64,000 nt of DNA from assembly GCF_000377405.1 (NCBI RefSeq), contig NZ_KB905020.1, positions 434,001 through 498,000 on the forward strand. Direction: 5' to 3'. The notes beneath the pieces were generated by a model. That model searched no databases. It worked only from the letters and a program-made list of their open reading frames with translations, and was not told the origin of the DNA. Source of the stretch: Thioalkalivibrio sp. ALE31. GTDB lineage: Bacteria > Pseudomonadota > Gammaproteobacteria > Ectothiorhodospirales > Ectothiorhodospiraceae. Positions 9,765-19,967 of the stretch are shown one piece after another; positions within the stretch are counted from its first letter, which is position 1; each line of letters begins with the position of its first letter. Made by a program: the position numbers and the translations under genes.

Positions 9765-12259
9765 TCAGGAGCCCTGGATCTGGCTCCGGATCGCCTCGGC
9801 CTCCTGCTTCTGCTCGTCCGTGCCGGAGGCGAGGACCTCGTCGATCAGCTCCTGCGCCCCTTCCGCATCGCCCATATCGGCATAGGCCTGCGCCAGGCTC
9901 AGGCGGGTCACGTTTTCGTCGTCTCCGGTCCCTGCCTCATCCCCGGCCGCCGCCGACGGTTCACCCGGAACCTGCAGATCCTCGTCCATCGACAAACCGC
10001 TGTCCTCGGTTTCGCCGCTGTCCCCGCCGCTGGCCGGCGCATCCAGATCCGGCAGTTCACTGTCGTCCAGGTCGAACGACAGATTATTCAGGTCGTCTCC
10101 GGACGCGGCTTCATCGCGATCGGCCTCTGCCGCCGAGGCCAGGTCGTCCTCAAGGTTCTCGTCAATGTCGAACGACAGGCCCTCATCGTCGCCCGCCGGG
10201 GTGCCTTCGGTAGCCTCCGAAGTGTCCGACGTCTCGACGTCCGGGAGGTCCAGGCCTGAAAAGTCGATCTCGTTGCTGTCCGCGTCGGCATCGGCGGAGC
10301 CCGAGTCGTCGCCCGCAACCGCGTCGTCCAGCGAATCGGCCGCAGCATCTCCCGCCGAACCCGCGGAACTCCCGAGACGGGATTCCAGCTCCGAAAGACG
10401 ATCGCGCATCTCGTCGTCGTCCGGCCCCAGACGCTCGCGCAGGGCATTCGCGGCCTCGCGCGCACCCGCCTCGTCTTCCAGCGCGACATGTGCCTCGACC
10501 AGCTTCAGCCGGTACTGCTTGTTGTCCGGACTGGTTTCGAGCGCCGCGTTCAGCGTCTCGACGGCCTGATCATTCATGCCGTAGGCCAGGCATACATCCA
10601 CCTCGGCCAGGACGTCGTCCATGCCTGCCGCACCCTCGCTGGTGCTGGCAACCACGACTTCCCCGACCTCTTCCTCCGGTTCGGCCGGCGGATGCGCGGA
10701 TTCCTCCTGCGTGGTTTCGGTCTCGTCGTCGGATCGGGCCGCGGCAGCCCCCATGATGGTCCCGGCCGCGGCGCCGGTCGCCGCACCGGCCATCGCCGAA
10801 TGCGAACCTTCGGTGTGGTCGACTTCCTTCGCCTCATAGCCGGCCGATTCGACGCCGGACGCCTGAACCTTGCTGTTGTCGGCGCGCGGCTTCAAGCCGG
10901 CACCCCGTTCGTCCACCATCACCTCGCGGCGGCCGCCGCGTGCAAAGGCCAGCAGCACCAGCAGCAGCAGGACCACCAGTGCGATCGCCATCATCAGCAA
11001 CAGCGGGTCATTCATAATGCGCTCGTGCAGCGGTGCGTTCCGCTCCGCATCGGCGCGATCCAGGCGGGTACGCAGCTGTTCGCGCTCGGCGCGCAGCTGG
11101 CTCAGCTGCTCCTCGAGTTCGGCCATGTTCTCGCTGGAGATCTCGGCCAGGCGACCGCGTTCCCCGAGTTCTTCGCGCAGTTCGGAGAGCTCCTCGCGCA
11201 TCCCCTCCATCTCGGCGCGCTGGGACAACAGGGCCTCCTGGAGCAGCTCCTCGGAACCCCCCTGCGCCACACCGGCTTCAGCGTCTTCCGGCAGCAGATC
11301 GGCCACGATCTCCAGGCGGTCTTCCACCCCTTCGTCGGCGACGGACTCCTCGGCAACCGCGGGATCATCCTCGGCCACCGCCGGATCGGTGTCAGCGACT
11401 GCAGCGGCGTCATCCTCCGCCGCTGGCTCGGACTCTTCGGCCGCGACCGTCTCTTCGTCCTCGACGGCGGCCGCGTCGTCCTCCACCGCCGCGTCCTCTT
11501 CGGCGGCGGCCACGGCGTCATCGGCCGGTGCCGGCTCGGGCTCTTCCTGCGCGGCACGCGTAGACTCCTGCCACGAGCGGGTCTGGTCGGCCACCTCGGC
11601 GCGCGCCGCGGCGGCGCTGCGGGCCTCCAGTTGCTCGCGCGACGGCGTGCGCAGCTCGGCGTCCGCCCGGAGTGCGTTGATATTGTTCCCGATAAAGGCC
11701 TGGGGATTGGCATCCAGGAACGCGAGCATGGCCTGCTCGTCGCTGTAACCGGAGATCCCGCTGCGGCGCACGATCGCGTAGAGCGTATCGCCACTGCGAA
11801 CCTGGAGGGTTTCACCGGCGCGGGGCGTGCGCGGTGCCGCGGCGTCGGCCTGGCTCACAGAAGGTGCCGAGGCCCCGGACGGCATGGTCCCGGGCGGGTC
11901 CAGCAGCAGGGAGACCTCTCGCATGGCACGCCCGCCATCCCAGCGCGCCTCCAGCAGAATCCCGACGTACGGTTCGCGCACCGGCCGGCGGGTGGTCAGG
12001 ATCACGCGATCGCCATCCAGCTGGAGTTCAGGTCACCCGGAACACTCCCGCGGTTGAGACCGGCACGGCGGTACGCATCCTCGGACGCCTGGCGAATGCG
12101 GAGGGAGTCCGCGACCCCCGAGGCGCCGCGCAAGGGAATCTCCGCCCGCAAGGGCTGGTTCAGGAAGGATTGCAGGTTGACTTCACCAAAGCCCACGGAG
12201 CTAGACGACGCCGGGGCCACCAGCAGCAAGAACAAAAACCCAACCAGAAACTTGCGCAC
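9765..12259 (-). CDS. fimV: FimV/HubP polar landmark protein, reading frame broken by an apparent 1-base deletion
   Basis: FimV/HubP proteins organise the cell pole and type IV pilus or chemotaxis machinery through a periplasmic LysM part and a cytoplasmic TPR part. The N-terminal piece (12259 to about 12030) starts MRKFLVGFLFLLLV, a signal peptide, then GFGEVNLQSFLNQPLRAEI, the FimV signature. It then runs out of frame and stops at 12002. The remainder continues in another frame (LDGDRVILTTRRPVREPYVG, then LLDPP). Further along are a LysM domain (RSGDTLYAIVRR), a coiled coil, a transmembrane helix (MMAIALVVLLLLVLLAF), a very acidic Ala/Glu/Asp region and a C-terminal FimV motif (LAQAYADMGDAEGAQELIDE). 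The total span is one base short of a multiple of three, so one restored base would give about 831 residues. Sequencing error and a true mutation cannot be told apart here. Confidence 0.92.
12020..12034 (-). other. Frameshift site in fimV
   Basis: Minus-strand GACCTGAACTCCAGCTGG reads D-L-N-S-S-W in the upstream frame and ends at a stop ten bases later. Shifting by one base gives L-Q-L-D-G-D-R-V-I-L, which matches FimV. One extra base, for example a second G after GACCTG, would join the frames as D-L-E-L-Q-L. I see no slippery heptamer that would suggest programmed shifting. Confidence 0.8.
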
Positions 12260-12367
12260 GAATTCCCCCTGAAAGTGCCGCGTGGCCTAAACGCCCCTGC
12301 CGGTACGGCTGGCGACCCCCTGGCCACGAATGTGCCGGGCCGATGCCCGGCGTTTTCCCGGATTAAA

Positions 12368-13393
<1,026 letters not shown>

Positions 13394-13447
13394 CGTTCAT
13401 TCCCGGTTTAAGTTCTATCTTCAAGATATTGATTATTCGTAATACTC

Positions 13448-13487
13448 GTAGGATGCGTTGAGCGCAGCGAAACGCATCATTGGCTAC
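13448..13487. repeat. REP-like palindrome between leuB and asd
   Basis: GATGCGTT (13452-13459) pairs with AACGCATC (13471-13478) around an AGCGCAGCG-like loop. The flanks GTAG and CTAC are also complementary. This 'GGATGCGTT..AACGCATC' pattern is a common extragenic palindrome in proteobacteria. It sits just after the leuB stop and could stabilise or attenuate the leu-asd transcript. Confidence 0.65.
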
Positions 13488-13492
13488 AACGC

Positions 13493-14566
13493 CTAGCTCT
13501 CCAGCGCGGCCACCAGGGCATCACCCATCCCCTGGGTGCCCACCAGCGTCATGCCTTCGCCGAAGATGTCCGGCGTGCGCAGGCCCTGATCCAGCACCCG
13601 GCCCACGGCCTGCTCGAGACGCTCGGCCAGGTCATTGCGGTTCAGGCTGTGGCGCAGCAGCATCGCGACGGACAGCACGGTCGCCATCGGATTGGCCTTG
13701 CCCTGCCCGGCGATATCCGGCGCGGAGCCGTGGATCGGCTCGTACAGACCGACCCCCTCGCTGTTCAGCGAGGCCGAGGGCAGCATGCCGATGGAGCCGG
13801 TCAGCATGGCCGCGGCATCGGACAAAATGTCGCCAAACATGTTGCCGGTGACCATCACGTCGAACTGCTTGGGATCGCGCACCAGCTGCATCGCTGCATT
13901 GTCCACATACATGTGAGACAGCTCGACCTCGGGGAATTCCTTCCCTACACGCTCGACCACCTCCCTCCACAGCTCGGAGACCTCCAGCACGTTGGCCTTG
14001 TCCACCGAGCACAGACGCTTGCCGCGCTTCATCGCGGCCTCGAACCCGACCCGCGCGATGCGTTCGATCTCCGATTCGCTGTAGGCGGCCGTATTGAAGC
14101 CGTAGCGCTCGCCGTTACGCTCCTCGATCCCACGCGGCTGGCCGAAGTAGATCCCGCCGGTCAGCTCGCGCACGATCAGGATATCCAGCCCGCTGACCAC
14201 CTCCGGCTTCAGCGTGGAGGCCGAGGCCAGCTGCGGATACAGGATCGCCGGGCGCAGGTTTGCGAACAGGCCCAGGTCAGAACGGATACCCAGCAGGCCA
14301 CGCTCGGGGCGGAGATCACGTTCCAGCGATTCGTACTGCGGGCCGCCGACCGCGCCCAGCAGGATCGCGTCGGCGCGGCGCGCCGCCTCGCGGGTGGCCT
14401 CCGGATAGGGATGCCCGGCCGCATCATGCGCCGCGCCCCCGATCAGGCCCTGCTCGATCTCCAGATCCAGCCCGCCGATCTCGCCCACACGCTCCAGCAC
14501 CTTCAGCGCCTCGGCCACGATCTCGGGCCCGATCCCGTCCCCGGGCAATACCAGAATTCGGCTCAC
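13493..14566 (-). CDS. leuB: 3-isopropylmalate dehydrogenase
   Basis: LeuB oxidatively decarboxylates 3-isopropylmalate in leucine synthesis, using NAD and a divalent metal. The product has 357 residues. Family motifs are LPGDGIGPE at the N-terminus, [11 protein letters not shown], the catalytic [13 protein letters not shown], and [10 protein letters not shown] for metal and substrate. [14 protein letters not shown] lies near the cofactor site. leuD and leuC are upstream on the same strand and a REP-like element separates leuB from leuD. Confidence 0.98.
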   Translation of the reverse strand: MSRILVLPGDGIGPEIVAEALKVLERVGEIGGLDLEIEQGLIGGAAHDAAGHPYPEATREAARRADAILLGAVGGPQYESLERDLRPERGLLGIRSDLGLFANLRPAILYPQLASASTLKPEVVSGLDILIVRELTGGIYFGQPRGIEERNGERYGFNTAAYSESEIERIARVGFEAAMKRGKRLCSVDKANVLEVSELWREVVERVGKEFPEVELSHMYVDNAAMQLVRDPKQFDVMVTGNMFGDILSDAAAMLTGSIGMLPSASLNSEGVGLYEPIHGSAPDIAGQGKANPMATVLSVAMLLRHSLNRNDLAERLEQAVGRVLDQGLRTPDIFGEGMTLVGTQGMGDALVAALES

Positions 14567-14609
14567 AAACCTCTCCTAACCATCAGATCAATCGAATTTC
14601 TTCTCTACC

Positions 14610-14681
14610 TGTAGGAGGCCAGCCCCCTGGCCGATGGGGCGCCAGGACAGGCCCAATCGGCCAGAGGGCTGGCCTCCTACA
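14610..14681. repeat. REP-like inverted repeat (copy 1) between leuB and leuD
   Basis: TGTAGGAGGCCAGCCC at 14610-14625 is inverted as GGGCTGGCCTCCTACA at 14666-14681, with inner CTGGCCGAT and ATCGGCCAG also pairing. A near-identical element lies at 16827-16893, upstream of leuC. Only the short central loop differs between the two copies. Confidence 0.85.
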
Positions 14682-14692
14682 AGGGGTGCCAT

Positions 14693-15343
14693 TCAGCCCT
14701 GCGAGTGCTCCGCCATCCACGGCCACTCGCGGCGCTGGCGCTCCTCAAAGGCGCGGATGTCATCGGCGTACTGCAGCGTCAGGGCGATATCATCCAGGCC
14801 GTTCAGCAAGCGGTGGCGCCGGTCCTCGTCGAGCGTGAAACGAAACACCGTACCGTCCGGCGCCGTTACGGTCATCTCTTCCAGGTTCATTTCGACCTGT
14901 GCGCCCGGGTTCGCCTCGACCTGCTCGAACAGCGTCTGCACCTCGTCTTCCGCCAGCACCACCGGCAGCAGGCCGTTCTTGCAGCTGTTGGAGAAGAAGA
15001 TATCCGCGAACGACGGCGCGATCACCGCGCGAAAACCGAAGTCGGTCAGCGCCCACACCGCGTGCTCGCGCGAGGAGCCGCAGCCGAAGTTCTTGCGCGC
15101 CAGCAGGATGCTCGCCTGGTCGAACGGCGCCTGGTTGAGCACGAAATCCGGGTTGATACGGCGCTGGGAGCTGTCCATGCCGGGCTCGCCCGGGTCCAGG
15201 TAGCGCCAGTCGTCAAAGGCGTTCGGGCCAAAGCCCGTGCGCTTGACCGACTTCAGGTACTGCTTCGGGATGATCGCGTCGGTGTCGACATTGGAGCGAT
15301 CCAGCGGCGCGACAATCCCACGGTGTACGGTAAAGGCCTGCAT
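14693..15343 (-). CDS. leuD: 3-isopropylmalate dehydratase small subunit
   Basis: LeuD forms the swivelling domain of isopropylmalate isomerase with LeuC. The product has 216 residues. Motifs are [19 protein letters not shown] at the N-terminus and [15 protein letters not shown], the substrate-recognition region. The start lies only 3 bases after the leuC stop, so the two are translationally coupled. Confidence 0.98.
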   Translation of the reverse strand: MQAFTVHRGIVAPLDRSNVDTDAIIPKQYLKSVKRTGFGPNAFDDWRYLDPGEPGMDSSQRRINPDFVLNQAPFDQASILLARKNFGCGSSREHAVWALTDFGFRAVIAPSFADIFFSNSCKNGLLPVVLAEDEVQTLFEQVEANPGAQVEMNLEEMTVTAPDGTVFRFTLDEDRRHRLLNGLDDIALTLQYADDIRAFEERQRREWPWMAEHSQG

Positions 15344-15346
15344 CGC

Positions 15347-16759
15347 TTACGCCTCCTTCAGTGCCGACGGTTCGACGAAGTGCCCGGCCACGGCGGCCGC
15401 GGCGGCCAGCGCCGGGCTGACCAGATGGGTACGCCCGCCCTGCCCCTGACGGCCCTCGAAGTTTCGGTTCGAGGTCGAGGCGCAGCGCTCGCCCGGCTCC
15501 AGCCGGTCCGCGTTCATCGCCAGGCACATGGAACACCCCGGCTCGCGCCACTCGAAGCCGGCATCCAGAAAGATCCGGTCCAGCCCTTCCTGCTCCGCCT
15601 GCTGCTTCACCAGCCCGGAGCCCGGCACCACCATCGCCAGCTTGATGTTGTCGGCCTTCTTGCGGCCCTTGACCACCTCGGCGGCCGCACGCAGGTCCTC
15701 GATCCGCGAGTTCGTGCAGGAGCCGATGAACACCTTGTCCGGACGGATCTCGGTCATCGGCGTGTTCGGCTGCAGATCCATGTACTCCAGCGCCCGCTTC
15801 ATGCCCTCGGCGCGCACCGGATCGGACTCGGCCGCCGGGTCCGGCACGCGACCGGTGATCGGCGCGACCATCTCTGGCGAGGTGCCCCAGCTCACCTGCG
15901 GGGCGATCTCGGCGGCATCCATCTCCACCACCGCATCGAACTCGGCATCCGGGTCGGAGACCAGCGTGCGCCAGTACTCCGCCGCCTGTTCGAACAACTC
16001 GCCGCTCGGCGCCTGTGGCTTGTTGCGTACATACTCGATGGTCTTCTCGTCCACCGCGACCATGCCCGCGCGGGCCCCGGCCTCGATGGACATGTTGCAG
16101 ATACTCATGCGGCCCTCGATCGACAGGCTGCGGATCGCCGAGCCGGCGAACTCGATCGCATAGCCGGTGCCGCCAGCGGTACCGATGCGGCCGATGATCG
16201 CCAGCACCACATCCTTGGCGGTCACGCCCGGGCGCAGCTCGCCCTCCACGCGGATCTGCATGGCCTTGGTCTTTTTCTGCCACAGGCACTGCGTGGCCAG
16301 CACGTGTTCGACCTCGGAGGTGCCGATGCCGAAGGCCAGCGCGCCCAGCGCACCGTGGGTGGAGGTATGCGAATCGCCGCAGACGACCGTCATGCCCGGC
16401 AGAGTGGCCCCCTGCTCGGGGCCGATCACATGCACGATGCCCTGGCGCACATCGGCCATCGGGAAGAACTTCAGCCCCAGGCTCGTGACGTTGGTTTCCA
16501 GCGTCTCCACCTGGGTGCGCGAGACCGGATCCGCGATGCCCTTGTCCCGATCAGCGGTGGGCACATTGTGATCCGGCACCGCCAGCACGGAATCCCCGCG
16601 CCAGGGCGTGCGCCCGGCCAGACGCAGACCCTCGAAGGCCTGCGGGCTGGTCACCTCGTGCACCAGGTGCCGGTCGATGTAGAGCAGCGTCGAGCCATCC
16701 GGCTCCTCGCGCACCACATGCGCCTCCCACAGCTTGTCGTACAGTGTCTTGCCTGCCAT
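15347..16759 (-). CDS. leuC: 3-isopropylmalate dehydratase large subunit
   Basis: LeuC carries the [4Fe-4S] cluster that isomerises 2- to 3-isopropylmalate. From ATG 16759 ([16 protein letters not shown]) the product has 470 residues. The three cluster cysteines are visible in [11 protein letters not shown] and [11 protein letters not shown]. An in-frame extension to 16819 adds 20 residues unlike the family, so it was rejected; AGCAGGTA upstream of 16759 is a weak ribosome site. It is the first gene of the leuCDB-asd block and is divergent from a LysR gene. Confidence 0.97.
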   Translation of the reverse strand: MAGKTLYDKLWEAHVVREEPDGSTLLYIDRHLVHEVTSPQAFEGLRLAGRTPWRGDSVLAVPDHNVPTADRDKGIADPVSRTQVETLETNVTSLGLKFFPMADVRQGIVHVIGPEQGATLPGMTVVCGDSHTSTHGALGALAFGIGTSEVEHVLATQCLWQKKTKAMQIRVEGELRPGVTAKDVVLAIIGRIGTAGGTGYAIEFAGSAIRSLSIEGRMSICNMSIEAGARAGMVAVDEKTIEYVRNKPQAPSGELFEQAAEYWRTLVSDPDAEFDAVVEMDAAEIAPQVSWGTSPEMVAPITGRVPDPAAESDPVRAEGMKRALEYMDLQPNTPMTEIRPDKVFIGSCTNSRIEDLRAAAEVVKGRKKADNIKLAMVVPGSGLVKQQAEQEGLDRIFLDAGFEWREPGCSMCLAMNADRLEPGERCASTSNRNFEGRQGQGGRTHLVSPALAAAAAVAGHFVEPSALKEA

Positions 16760-16826
16760 TACCTGCTCCCGCGGCCGCGCCGCGATGTTCCAGCCATGTT
16801 TTCGATGCGCGGCCGCCAAAGCCCCC

Positions 16827-16893
16827 TGTAGGAGGCCAGCCCACTGGCCGATGGGCCCCGACGTCGGATCGGCCAGAGGGCTGGCCTCCTACA
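16827..16893. repeat. REP-like inverted repeat (copy 2) upstream of leuC
   Basis: TGTAGGAGGCCAGCC at 16827-16841 is inverted as GGCTGGCCTCCTACA at 16879-16893, with CTGGCCGAT and ATCGGCCAG inside. It belongs to the same family as the element at 14610-14681. It lies in the divergent leuC/LysR promoter interval. Confidence 0.85.
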
Positions 16894-16929
16894 GACGAGC
16901 GGCACCACCGCATTGCCAGTCTGCGGCCG

Positions 16930-17039
16930 CCCTTACATTCTTTCAAATCCGATTTATTATCTTTATCATTCCATATGGTTATGGATTGGCGATGCGGAGT
17001 CGCATCAGTCAGCCGGTCATTATCCCACGGAGGCGATAG
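16930..17039. promoter_or_regulatory. AT-rich divergent leuC/LysR control region
   Basis: This stretch is far more AT-rich than its surroundings and contains an ATTTATTATCTTTATCATT-type run followed by CCATATGG, an 8-bp perfect palindrome, near 16971-16978. The partly symmetrical flanks are compatible with a LysR-type T-N11-A operator. GGAGG at about 17029-17033 is the ribosome site of the LysR gene. Promoter hexamers were not assigned with confidence. Confidence 0.45.
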
Positions 17040-17957
17040 ATGCGCCCGGAACAGCTAAGCATCGAGTCCCTGCAGGCCTTCGTGGCGGTGGTCGATACCG
17101 GCGCCTTCTCCGCCGCGGCCGACCGGCTGCACCTGACCCAGCCGGCGATCAGCAAGCGCATCCAGTCGCTGGAGGCGACCCTGCAACGGCCCCTGTTCGA
17201 GCGTCAGGGGCGCCGCGTGCGGCCCACCGAGGTCGCCGAACGCCTGCTGCCCGAGGCACGCGAAATACTGGCCCGCCTGCACGCGATCGAGCAGCAGGTG
17301 GCCGACCTCGACCAGGTCGTGCGTGGCCGCATCCGCATGGCTACCTCCCACCACATTGCCCTGCACCGCCTGCCCGCCCCGCTGGCCGCCCTGCGCACCC
17401 GCTACCCCGAGCTGGAGCTGGAACTCGCGTTCATGGATTCCGAGGCCGGCATCGAGGCGGTGATGCACGGCGACGCCGACCTGGCCCTGGCCACCCTGCC
17501 GGACGACCTGCCGAAGGGCTCGGAGGCCCAAGCCGTCTGGACCGATGACCTGGTCCCGATGATCGCCCGCGGCCGCGCCCAGGATGCCCCGCTGGAGACA
17601 CTGCAACGGCTGCATGACTGGCCGGCGATCCTTCCGCCGGTGGGCTCCACCACCCGCCGCCAGATCGACCAGGCCCTGGCCGCACAGGGCCTGCACCCCG
17701 CCGCGGCACAGGAAAGCCCGTACCTGGAGGTCATCCGCATGATGATCGCCACCGGCCTCGGGATCGGCTTCCTCCCCCGCACCATGGCCACCGCCGAGCT
17801 GGCCATCCTCGAATGGCCCGCCCCACCCATCGCCCGCCAGCTCGGCTGGGTCCGCCACGCGGACCGCTACCGCTCCCGGACCCTTGCGGCCGTGATCGAG
17901 GGATTACATAACGGGGAGGATCAGGAGCCCCCGGACCTTACCGATCTCCAGGTGTGA
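17040..17957 (+). CDS. LysR-family transcriptional regulator, candidate regulator of leuCDB
   Basis: The 305-residue protein has the standard LysR layout. An N-terminal winged helix-turn-helix (about 5-65) contains FSAAADRLHLTQPAISKRI, followed by a linker helix and a two-lobed effector-binding domain (about 92-295). The start is ATG 17040 with GGAGG just upstream. It is divergent from leuC across an AT-rich gap of about 280 bases, which suggests it controls the leucine genes; this is inference from position. The effector cannot be told from sequence. Its last 20 bases overlap the end of the convergent ParE-type gene. Confidence 0.92.
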   Translation: MRPEQLSIESLQAFVAVVDTGAFSAAADRLHLTQPAISKRIQSLEATLQRPLFERQGRRVRPTEVAERLLPEAREILARLHAIEQQVADLDQVVRGRIRMATSHHIALHRLPAPLAALRTRYPELELELAFMDSEAGIEAVMHGDADLALATLPDDLPKGSEAQAVWTDDLVPMIARGRAQDAPLETLQRLHDWPAILPPVGSTTRRQIDQALAAQGLHPAAAQESPYLEVIRMMIATGLGIGFLPRTMATAELAILEWPAPPIARQLGWVRHADRYRSRTLAAVIEGLHNGEDQEPPDLTDLQV

Positions 17958-18294
17958 GCCTGCCGGGCAGGTCCATTGCATCATGGAGCACACGCAATAG
18001 CTCTACACAACGGGGTTTGTCGGACGCGGGCCGGAAAACGAGCACGTGTCGGCCTCTCCGCCCTCCGCGTGCGACATGGAGCGTGCAGATACCCGGACCG
18101 ATATCCTCGCGGCTGCGCACAGTCGGGATGGCGGGCCCGCCCTGCAATGCCCGGATCGCCGCGGAAAGGGTACCGGCATAGGTACGGGCCTGCTGCTCGC
18201 CAAAGTGCTCCGCCGTCCACGAAACGATATCCCGAAGATCCTGCTCGGCATACGCCGCGAGACGGACAGTCCATTGTCCGGATGATTCGTTCAC
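17938..18294 (-). CDS. ParE/RelE-superfamily toxin
   Basis: The 118-residue protein looks like a ParE-type toxin: YAEQDLRDIVSWTAEHFGEQQARTY near the N-terminus and a C-terminal core RHVLVFRP...VELLRVLHDAMDLP typical of the fold. ParE toxins poison gyrase, though related RelE proteins cleave mRNA, so the target is not settled. It starts at GTG 18294, three bases after the antitoxin stop. The 3' end overlaps the convergent LysR gene by 20 bases. Confidence 0.88.
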   Translation of the reverse strand: MNESSGQWTVRLAAYAEQDLRDIVSWTAEHFGEQQARTYAGTLSAAIRALQGGPAIPTVRSREDIGPGICTLHVARGGRRGRHVLVFRPASDKPRCVELLRVLHDAMDLPGRLTPGDR

Positions 18295-18297
18295 GGC

Positions 18298-18579
18298 TTA
18301 TCTCTTCGCGATGGCCTGTTCGGTCAGTGCCTGCAAATGCGCCTCGAGGACGCGCTCCGTATCGAGTTCGGTGTAGCGGCCTGCCTCGACGTCCGCAATA
18401 CCTTCCGCAGTCGCCCGCCGCAGGGCTTCCAGACGCGCCTCCTGCTCCCGCTCACGAGCCTCTACGAGGCGGAGCCCGTCACGCAGAACCTCGCTGGCGT
18501 TCTGGTAGCGACCGGATCGAACCAGCTGCTCCACAAACCCGCTTTGCTCCGGCGTCAGGACAATGTTTCGTGTAGGCAT
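18298..18579 (-). CDS. ParD-family antitoxin
   Basis: The 93-residue protein begins MPTRNIVLTPEQSGFVEQLV and continues GRYQNASEVLRDGLRLVE, the ribbon-helix-helix DNA-binding and dimerisation region of ParD/CopG proteins. The C-terminal half is a charged helix that would wrap the toxin. GGAGG lies six bases upstream of the ATG. It comes first in the two-gene operon, the usual ParD-ParE order, and probably represses the operon through the palindrome at 18602-18618. Confidence 0.9.
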   Translation of the reverse strand: MPTRNIVLTPEQSGFVEQLVRSGRYQNASEVLRDGLRLVEAREREQEARLEALRRATAEGIADVEAGRYTELDTERVLEAHLQALTEQAIAKR

Positions 18580-18601
18580 GGTTAACCTCCGTCCACCACT
18601 A

Positions 18602-18618
18602 TTGGCATTTTATGCCAA
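18602..18618. promoter_or_regulatory. Palindromic operator candidate upstream of parDE
   Basis: TTGGCATTTTATGCCAA is a perfect 7-bp inverted repeat around TTT, starting 22 bases upstream of the antitoxin ATG. Ribbon-helix-helix antitoxins bind such palindromes to autoregulate. Confidence 0.6.
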
Positions 18619-18732
18619 GAGCCACGTGCGATCCAGGCGCCGCCCCTCCGCACGCCCCTTCTCTGCGGGCTGTGCACACAACAAAACGAGCGCTGCACGA
18701 TTCTCGACAACGGCAACCGAGCCTTGCCGGCA

Positions 18733-19962
18733 TCAGGCGCGGGCGGCCTCGCGGGGCAGCAGGGAGGAGATCATCCAGGTGGCGAAGATGAACAAGGTGG
18801 AGGCGATCAGCGCGCCCTCCAGGCCCCAGACCATGAAGATGGCGCCGGAGGCGACGGTGCCGACCAGACGCCCACCGGCGTTGGCCATGTAGTAGAAGCC
18901 GACCTTCATCGCGACCCGGTCGGCATCGGCGTAGTCGAGGATCAGGAACGAGTGCACGGCGGAGTTGATCGCAAACACCACGCCAAACACGCCCAGCCCG
19001 ACCATCAGCACCCAGGCCGGGTCCAGCCCCGTCTCCAGGCCGATTACGATGCCGATGGGCAGCAGCATCAGGATGAAGGCCCACAACCGCGCGGTCAGCC
19101 CGGTCGGATGCAGCCCGCCGCGGCCCAGCAGGCGCGGCACCGAGGCCTGCACGATCCCGTAACCGATCACCCACAGCGCCAGAAACGCCCCCACCTGCAT
19201 GTGGTTCCAGTCAAGTGTCGCGCTGAGGAATACCGGCAAGGCGACCACGAACCAGACATCACGTGCGCCGAACAGGAAGAACCGCGCGGCCGAGAGCACG
19301 TTGATCGCGGCGGAGTTGGAGAACATCTGGGTGAATTTCGGCTTGCCCCCGACCTTCCCCAGCCCGCGCGGCAGGCCGACGATGGAGAACAGCATCACCA
19401 CCGCCAGCATCCCGGCCAGGATCACCAGCGCCATCTGGAATCCGACCGAGTACAGCAGCGCGCCGCCGACGAAGAAGCCCACCCCCTTCAGCGCGTTCTT
19501 CGAGCCGGTGAGCACCGCGACCCAGCGAAACAGCCGCCCTTCCCCGTCGCCGGCCACCAGCTTCACGCCGGACTTCGCACTCATCTTGTTGAGGTCCTTG
19601 GCGATCCCGGACAGGGCCTGCGCGAACATCACGTAGGCCACGCCCAGCCAGGCCTCGGGCACCGTGAGCATCAGCAGCGCGGCGACCTGCAGCAGCGTCC
19701 CGGCAATCATCGTCGTGTTCACCCCCAGCCGCGCGGCCAGCCAGCCGCCGGTCAGGTTGGTGAGCACCCCGAACAGCTCGTAGAACAGGAACAGGAACGC
19801 GATCTCCAGCGGGCTGTAGCCCAGCTGGTGGAAGAACAACACGACCAGCATGCGGATCGCGCCGTCGGTGACGGTAAACGCCCAGTAGTTCGCGGTGATG
19901 CGCGCGTAGGCGCCCAGCCCCAGGAAGGGCGGTGCGTTCGGCGTTTCGGCCGGGCTGCTCAT
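18733..19962 (-). CDS. arsJ: Organoarsenical efflux MFS transporter ArsJ
   Basis: In characterised systems ArsJ exports 1-arseno-3-phosphoglycerate made by a partner GAPDH from arsenate, giving arsenate resistance. The 409-residue protein starts MSSPAETPNAPPFLGLGAYA and has about 12 hydrophobic segments of the MFS type, including TDGAIRMLVVLFFHQLGYSP and GSKNALKGVGFFVGG. The pairing with a GAPDH gene five bases upstream is diagnostic of arsJ operons. The frame extends to 20028, but that would run into the GAPDH gene. No arsR, arsC or arsB is seen nearby. Confidence 0.88.
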   Translation of the reverse strand: MSSPAETPNAPPFLGLGAYARITANYWAFTVTDGAIRMLVVLFFHQLGYSPLEIAFLFLFYELFGVLTNLTGGWLAARLGVNTTMIAGTLLQVAALLMLTVPEAWLGVAYVMFAQALSGIAKDLNKMSAKSGVKLVAGDGEGRLFRWVAVLTGSKNALKGVGFFVGGALLYSVGFQMALVILAGMLAVVMLFSIVGLPRGLGKVGGKPKFTQMFSNSAAINVLSAARFFLFGARDVWFVVALPVFLSATLDWNHMQVGAFLALWVIGYGIVQASVPRLLGRGGLHPTGLTARLWAFILMLLPIGIVIGLETGLDPAWVLMVGLGVFGVVFAINSAVHSFLILDYADADRVAMKVGFYYMANAGGRLVGTVASGAIFMVWGLEGALIASTLFIFATWMISSLLPREAARA

Positions 19963-19967
19963 CCGTC

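Noticed and set aside
12332-12354. GC hairpin followed by TTTT on the plus strand between asd and fimV
   Set aside because: The T-run is on the plus strand while transcription here is on the minus strand, so it is unlikely to terminate asd.
15213-16289. 358-residue minus-strand frame in the leuC region
   Set aside because: Different frame of the leuC/leuD genes; Gly/Arg-rich with no motif.
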